DNA of 64,000 bases from Zychaea mexicana (taxonomy: Eukaryota > Mucoromycota > Mucoromycetes > Mucorales > Lichtheimiaceae): NCBI RefSeq assembly GCF_025766255.1, contig NW_026516742.1, positions 62,001-126,000 of the forward strand, read 5' to 3'. The notes under the pieces were generated by a model. That model did no database searches, was not told where the DNA came from, and was given only the letters and a program-made list of their open reading frames with translations. The translations under genes and the position numbers were made by a program. This document shows, piece by piece, positions 57,748 to 64,000 of this stretch. Each line of letters begins with the position of its first letter. Positions within the stretch are counted from its first letter, which is position 1.

Positions 57748-60492
57748 TTACATAAAGTACATGACCTTTTGTAATTCAGGCTTGACACGGGCGTAGCTGG
57801 CTAGTTGCTGTTCTGACTCGACGGTCTCTGAGGTTGCTCCTGTGTCAGACCAGTTCACACCATGGCGATGGAAACGAGCACGGAACGCAAGCAGATGTGC
57901 ATAGTAGACGGGTGGGACCATCGACACGGCACGCGTGGCACGTCCGTAAATGTAGCACAGACGGTATGAGAGCTCTTGCAAAGCATCGGCTGTGAACTTA
58001 TTTTCGTCATACAGAACATGATAGTGCGTTGGTCGCGATGTGCCTTGGATGCCTTGATGGGATTGCAGGTCTATGATGTGCAATCAGTCTAGTTAGCATC
58101 ATATACAGCACTTGATCTTACACTCGAATAAATAAAACTTACAAAAATCGAATTCGAATGGATGTACAATCTTCGTATCAATGACTGTGCCCGGTTGACA
58201 GTTACCCGACCGGTCCGTATCTTGCTTGGAAACTGGGAAGAATCGTGCATGATGACGCTTTTTGACCACCACGAACGTCACCTTGGGTTTGTACGTCTTA
58301 TCGAGAGAAGCACAAGCCGCATGGATGCGCTGAACCTCTTCAGTCAATACGGCCTGAAACTGTCCTTCTGAAACACCATCGCGATAAAACAAGATACGAT
58401 CCGGCTTTTGGCCGCAGTTCTTGTAGAATTTCTTGAGCTGTTCCTTGACCATGTCCGACAGGTCCGTGATGATCTCAGTACGGCTGGATTGGACGCGGAT
58501 CTCGCTGGAGTAGTTGGTGGCGCGGGCATCCATTGATGCGGTGACAGCGGCTATCGAAGGTCGGTTCACGTCGCCTGGTGCGGGGTGGGTCACATCTGCT
58601 CCGAAAACGATCGTTGGACGCTGGGCAAGGAAGGGCGTGAGGTTGGCCGGTAAGTACTTGTTCATGCCGCCTAGTTTCATGTTGACCTTTAAGCAGACGT
58701 TGGCACAGTAGTCGAAACGAGCGCTGTTGATGTGCTTGCTCTGGAGGCATTGTGTAGGAGTACCAAGAACCGTGTCCGAGATGTTTTTGATTTCGCCGTA
58801 AAGTTGGGTATTTCTGACGGGCAAGATACACACGATCAATTGAGGGTTGGCCTTGGCTGCATTGCCTGCTTGGAGCCAGGCCTCTTTCATGGTACGATCA
58901 ATGTTGCCTTGGGGATCGGCATTTATCATGATAGGCGGATCGCGCTTGACCACGTCCAAGCCGACGTTGATAAAAGCTTGGGTCAACTCGCGGATGAATC
59001 TTTCAATAGAAGGCCTTGCCAGTCCCACATGAAAATTGACGACGGACCATGATCCTAGGCTAGCGCCCTTTGCCAGCTTTTTTCCACGCATATTCCAGGC
59101 ACCATCGTTTGGCGTGAAACCTTGGCTATACATGACTTGGGGAGGAGGCAGAACACGGGCCTGGACTATGGCCATATCGGGGTTGACCTTGACACCAAAT
59201 TGCTTGAGGTATGGGTTCTCTGGCTTGCACTGCAACATGGTCAGACCTTGCCTGGTTTTGTTGGCACGAATATCAGGCTTTTGGCAGGTGAACTTGATCA
59301 TTTCCGCAGTCTGCTTCTCGTCGAGCTTCTTCATAAACCGCTGGCCAGGAACAATCTCGCACACTTCCATTGGCAAGAACATGTCCTTGCGCACAACAAT
59401 ACAGGGGAGGAACGCGTACGACAAACGCATGTTGTACTGCTCGGTGAAGTACTGCGAGACGCTCTTTTCCTCGTCGTCCTGATTTTTGAAAAACGTACGC
59501 TCCGCAGGCGTGGGTGTCAAACGTGTGATCTTATACTTGAACTTCTTATCGCCTCGATGCTTTACTTGTATCTGCACACTCTTCAAGAAACGTTCAAGCT
59601 TGGCACGGTCACGGTCGGTGATTCCACGGCGCAGCTCGTCGATGCTGCGGCGACCCAGGATTTTGGCGACCATTCCGGGCAACGGGCCGCTTTCATAGAA
59701 CGCGGTAGCACAAACGTCGACATTGAGGAACATGTTGCCGGCTCCGGGTCGCGCAGATGAGTAAACGCCCGACCAGACTTCAGCGCCATTCGGAAGAACG
59801 CGAAGGTCTTGGGGCGTGTAAAAGGAGCGGCCGACCACGGTGTCAAATGTCATGCTCGGAACGTGCCGGATCAAAACGTCCAGCGCCTGGATTGCTAAAA
59901 AAGAATCAACAACAGAAGTGTCAGCTGGTACTTTGACGAGAATGCAAGAGGCTGTCTTGTGAAGTTACCTGTCAAACAGCCGGGTGTCTGCTGTGATTTT
60001 CTTTGCAAGAAGTTGCTCAGCTCGAGCATGTTTACTTCGCCTACTTTCTTGATGCGTATGACAAATTTGCCCGAGACACGACGCCTGCTGGCCGAGGATG
60101 ATTCACCGCCACCATCCGACAGCTCAACCTATAAAAGCACATTAGTTCTTCGGTCAACATTGGCGCTTTTGAAAGTGGCGAAATACCTCGAACTGGCCCA
60201 CTTGCTCAGGACCAGAAAAGTGCAAAGCCTTGGGTGAGAAAACGTTCTTTCTTCCATCAAAGACGGGGCGGACGTTGCGTAACATGCTTTGGCCTTCAAC
60301 CATCTCGAACTTCTGCCAGACCTTGCGGTTGACTGCTGGTGGCACCTTACCGTCACCAATGGTCACATCATAGTGATGGATGATGCCTTGGTTGAATGAT
60401 TGGATTTCAAAGAAGTTGCTTCGTACTTTGATGGGTGTTCCTATCTTCCCGTGTTCAGGGCGAAGGACGAAGTTGGTGAGGGCTGACGACAT
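57748..60492 (-). CDS. ago: Argonaute protein 2, intact
   Basis: RNA-interference effector. Four exons: 60,492-60,187, 60,128-59,969, 59,894-58,143, 58,070-57,748, closing to 847 codons (846 aa). The start [15 protein letters not shown] is preferred over the upstream ATG at 60,636 because it matches Argonaute 1. Domains: ArgoN ([16 protein letters not shown]), linker ([20 protein letters not shown]), PAZ ([35 protein letters not shown]), MID ([19 protein letters not shown]) and PIWI with Asp in [11 protein letters not shown], Glu in [10 protein letters not shown], Asp in [12 protein letters not shown] and His in [12 protein letters not shown]: a complete slicer tetrad. Introns 1-3 share position and phase with Argonaute 1, but the fourth intron there (before VMYFL) is absent here. 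It reads toward Argonaute 1, 38 kb away. Confidence 0.96.
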
Positions 60493-61602
60493 GGGATGTG
60501 TGTGTGAAGGGTGAAAGGTATCAAACAAAGGAGGGGAATGAGAAAAAGAGACAAAAGGAAATGTTACACGACTGTAAAAGCATGAGTGAAACCGATTGAT
60601 TATAGCGTTATTCCAGATAGGGATATAAATATTCAAGTGTGACTACGTTAGACTGTTACAACGACAATGGAACCCCCTTATTATACACAGATTTTAGGAA
60701 CAAATCAAGTTCCATTACCATACCATAGTCACCTTCGCCGTATACAACGTGGGTCATGCTTTTGCTAGGCTGAGTAACACCGACGACCTGTTTTCAAGAG
60801 TTGATGTGAAGCCAGCGTATTACTGTACATGTTCCTTTCGCTGTACGTTCCACTGCAGCAAACATAATCGATAGCCAACCACTTTCAGTGGACCTACATA
60901 CTACCAAAGAATCACGGACTGCCATGCGCTGTCAATGTCTTGCACCCGTACATACATGCAATGTACAAAGTAGCAGCAGCTGTCGGTATTTCTTTACGAC
61001 ATTGACAAGATCACCAAGATAAACAATACGGATTGTTCGCTTAGGACATGCTTGCAATATATCATGTATGTAAAGATCAAGGGAATTGATACGGGCACGA
61101 CAAGTTTTTTCCTTATATGTTCGGGGCACGACAAGCTCTAATAATAAATATGCTATGTTACACAGAGCAGCATAATAGCTGACACTCTTGTGTTAATTAT
61201 AGCAGATGGGTGGTGTCGTGCCCGTAAGAAGCATTGATTTCTTGTGCTTATTTATAAGTCTTCTGTTCAAATTTGCTCATAGATCACAGCCAGATTTTGA
61301 TAAATCAAAGAATTCTGCAGTACAGTGTAAAATTACTTGATATAGGATATTCCATACTATTTCTAAATAGAATATGAAAAGTTTCATAGATATTTGCCCA
61401 GCAAACGTTTGTACTATATAAATATGTACGTCAAGAAGAAGTATGTTATCAAGCTGACAGCTGCATTCGGTATAAATTAAAACCATTAAGAGACAAAGGA
61501 AATCTATGTACAGTAGAGGAAAATTAGAGAAGATATATATGATGGTTTAGAATGTAAAAAAGAGAAATACAAAGAGAGAAACCTTTCTATGTAGCGCTGT
61601 GA
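60493..61602. other. Upstream region of Argonaute 2
   Basis: About 1.1 kb of non-coding DNA between Argonaute 2 and the retroelement tail. Holds the Argonaute 2 promoter and a small inverted repeat (61,090-61,226). No gene supported. Confidence 0.5.
61090..61226. repeat. Short inverted repeat with an extra direct copy
   Basis: TACGGGCACGACA at 61,090-61,102 is matched by its exact reverse complement at 61,214-61,226; a third, direct copy GGGGCACGACAAG lies at about 61,123-61,135. The 137-base interval is non-coding. It could be a tiny MITE remnant or a regulatory motif cluster about 600 bases upstream of the Argonaute 2 start. Confidence 0.6.
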
Positions 61603-62064
61603 ATGTGTGAAATATTAAGTCCCGTGGAGGCGTTTCTGGGCGATGCAACTACCTCACTATGCACGGACGACGTGGTGGCGCCTGCTTATTCTGCGCATCG
61701 ACACATGCCTGACCGGTTCGACGACGCGCGATGCCGCCTCTGCCAGCATGTCACCGAGACGGCAGTAGACCATTTTTTCTTTACTTGTCCCTCCAAACAA
61801 CCGCTTTGGCAACGCATGCTCCGACACCATCATTGCTCCTATAATTTTCAAGAGCTCAATGCTTATTGCCACACGCTCGATCCACCTCGGTCCAAGACCA
61901 CCGCCACGATCCCACCACACACGATCATCATCGCCGTCCACCTCATCTGGGCATCACATTGGCGATATATATTTGATGATACACCTTTTGATGCCAGCCG
62001 CATCTACAATATGATCTCGACAAAGGTACAGGAGGCTGCCGGCAAGTTCACCTGGGGACTATGA
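61603..62064 (+). pseudogene. Reverse transcriptase C-terminal zinc-finger tail (right copy)
   Basis: Reads DDARCRLCQHVTETAVDHFF then FTCPSKQPLWQRML, the CxxC...H...C pattern of the zf-RVT domain that closes many non-LTR (LINE-like) reverse transcriptases, followed by HHHCSYNFQELNAYCH and HLIWASHWRYIF. No polymerase motifs (FADD) are present upstream, so this is a 5'-truncated copy. From 61,824 on it is shared with the left arm; the finger itself is unique to this copy. The final residues differ from the left copy owing to a small indel. Confidence 0.75.
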
Positions 62065-64000
62065 TAGGGAAATCGATGTAAATCACTTGAGACATAGCTT
62101 GAAGACGACGATATAGCTAATTAGCATACACCCTAATGTTGAAGCTGTTGGAAACTGTATCGCTGAACTAGTGGTGGCTCTCCTTCTCTTGCTTTCTCTC
62201 TCTCTTTCTCTCTTTCAATAGAGCTTCAAAAAGGCTGACCGCGTTCACCTTGCATGCAGAAATAACGAGCAAAAAGGTCAGTGAGCGGTTTTCTGCATCT
62301 CACGATGCGCGCACCCAAGGCAAGACAAGACCTTTCTTTTGTAAAAGCTAGACTAGCTATGATATCCGCAATTGTGATGTAATAGTCGTAGCTCCCCCTT
62401 CCATCTCTCCCATCTTCCCCCCCCCCAATCAGTAGTACAGCCCCTATTTCTTATCAGAGCAGTATCTATCAATAAACATTGGTTAATTACACCCGTGACA
62501 ATCACATGCGATACTGCATATCAGAGCCATTCTTTTGGAAAAATCGACAGCAATCATTATCGAAGCCATCGAGCCTTCATCCGCGAGGCGCTTTACTCGA
62601 CACACATCGTTCCCAGCCACGCATACTTGATAGCCATTTGGCAACTTTAAGAAAAGAAATTCTTTGCTGGTACATGCTCTGTAAGCTACTCATCAATCAT
62701 ATCAGGTATCCGTTTGGGTGGCGCGTCTATTGATCGAAATTTCCCTTGAAGCTTTAAAAAGCAATGCGTCGTAATTTTAACTAACCATTACATGTTGAGA
62801 CAAGGTCGACCGCCTGTCAACGTACACAACGTGCTGTTCCCCCATCAACAACTGCTTCTTGACTTGGAAATGCAGCCAGTGGCAATTTGGACAGTAGCGG
62901 ATCAAAAAATACACATGACAGTACATATCTTCACATGAAAGAATCAGGCTCTTAATTGGACAGAACTATCGCAAAACCACAGTCGATATCATTTCCCAGC
63001 ACGAGCAGTCTGTATCAAACAAACCGACATCAGCGTAAACACTCATTTGAATATGCTGCCAGGTCACTGACAGGCCACAAAGGTCGCGTCGTATCGACAA
63101 TGGCGGTGTCTTAAAAAAGAATCCAGAGAGAACAATGAGCAGCATAAGGTGCACACACTTCCAGTATCGCAGTGAGCCGTGCTCATAGGCAACAGCAACC
63201 ATCACCATCTCATGCAAGTCACTGCCCTTAATGACTACGTTATGAAAGAGAAAGCCATGTGATGAGCATGCTGCGGCGGTAGGGCGGGACGTCAAAAATA
63301 AATAAAAAACCAAAGATATAAAAAACCGGTCCAGATTCTTTTTTCCTTTCCTTTCCTTTCCTTTCCCTTTCCTCTCCAACCTTTTTTTTCACACACAAAC
63401 GACTGCTTGCTCACTCTCTCATCCGGTCCCCTAGATTCCCTCACCCATCCTTCAGGGGACGCCTACGACTGCTTCTTTGGGGAGAGAAGGAGCAGGTTGG
63501 TAGGGTTGGCTATTGGCAGTGCAGTGTTGCGTTTTTTGCATATGCGAGGAATACCGGCTCCCAGAATATAGCTAGAAGGACAGCTAATAAAAACTATACG
63601 TCCACTACGCCGACTCGTTGCCTTTCCCCCACCCTGTCTTGTCCGCCTTTTTATTTTTCTTTATCGTTCATTGTCACTCTTTTTGTATCTAGGATAGAAA
63701 GTACCCGGCTACTAACAGTTCCTTTTTTACTCTTAGCTGGGGCACCCCGAAAGCCCCTGGATGGTCCCCCCTGTGAGAGTGAGCAAGCAGACACGCGTGT
63801 GTGTGAAAAACCATATTTCTCCCCAATAAGCCCGTGGGGGCAAGATTTCACCACTTTTAAGTCCTAATGACGTGTGTTTTCTTTTCAAAAGAATCGCAGT
63901 GTCATTGGGACACAATTTAAAACAAAGAAAATGATATAAAAAAGAGCAGTCGTTGTGAGTGTCGTCAGTGCTTGTGGAAAGAGACACAACCTGAATCAAC
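61824..64000 (+). repeat. Right arm of a >2.1 kb inverted repeat
   Basis: Reverse complement of 11,587-13,781 with few differences (for example TGTACAACGTG here against the complement of a GCGTACG form there). It contains a C/T-rich (TTTCC)n run at about 63,342-63,375, pairing with the (GGAAA)n run at about 12,210-12,240. It continues past the window end, so full length and outer boundary are unknown. The open frames in it (62,479-62,733; 62,966-63,379; 63,651-63,999) have no recognisable domain; one or more may belong to the element. Confidence 0.95.

Noticed and set aside
62479..62733. 84-residue frame found in both arms (also 12,866-13,120)
   Set aside because: Identity between arms only reflects the recent repeat; no domain and no start context, so not called as a gene.
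1..64000. tRNA, rRNA or CRISPR features
   Set aside because: No A-box/B-box pairs, rRNA stretches or regularly spaced direct repeats were seen; CRISPR is not expected in a fungal nuclear genome.

Overview
The window is nuclear DNA of a filamentous fungus, most likely an early-diverging one (Mucoromycota, Mucorales-like). The evidence is short GT-AG introns of about 50-180 bp in nearly every gene, fungal-type housekeeping proteins (Osh3-like, Yhm2-like, Ctk1-like, Rsc7-like, Pop5, TAF3), several Argonaute loci and abundant transposon debris. I cannot name the species from sequence alone.

Layout, left to right. 1-8.9 kb: 3' part of an oxysterol-binding protein gene (+), a SERINC/TMS1 gene (-) and a CTD-kinase (CDK12/Ctk1-like) gene (-). 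9.5-14.5 kb: two pieces of a dead Argonaute gene separated by about 4 kb of repeat DNA that includes one arm of a very large inverted repeat. 16.5-19.4 kb: an intact Argonaute (+). 20.7-21.3 kb: a broken low-complexity gene. 21.9-31.4 kb (mostly +): mitochondrial carrier YHM2, RNase P subunit POP5, a beta-trefoil protein, a PA-TM-RING ubiquitin ligase, a cysteine-rich single-pass membrane protein (-) and a FUN14-domain protein. 32.2-38.5 kb (-): a long-chain acyl-CoA synthetase, a TA-flanked MITE and TAF3. 39.0-39.9 kb: an unrecognised small candidate gene. 40.8-48.7 kb: one giant gene for about 2,592 residues with many ASH/HYDIN-like modules. 49.3-53.8 kb (-): a small hypothetical gene and an Rsc7/Npl6-like protein carrying AT-hooks and tandem PHD fingers. 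53.9-57.2 kb: a Mutator-like DNA transposon with TIRs, a DDE transposase and an OTU-protease-like domain, both frameshifted. 57.7-60.5 kb: a second intact Argonaute (-). 61.6-64.0 kb: the other arm of the inverted repeat, running off the window.

The most striking structure is the arrangement arm - Argonaute reading inward - about 38 kb of ordinary genes - Argonaute reading inward - arm. The arms (11,587-13,781 and 61,824-64,000) are nearly identical in inverse orientation. They carry the C-terminal zinc-finger tail of a reverse transcriptase and look like truncated copies of one retroelement. The two Argonautes are clearly diverged, so the arms are much younger than the Argonaute duplication. 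Recombination between the arms would invert the 48 kb between them.

Intron joins were worked out by eye from splice consensus, reading-phase arithmetic and family similarity. Where phases closed exactly (both Argonautes, YHM2, POP5, FUN14, the RING gene, TAF3, the giant gene) I am confident; elsewhere exon edges are approximate. No database search was possible.
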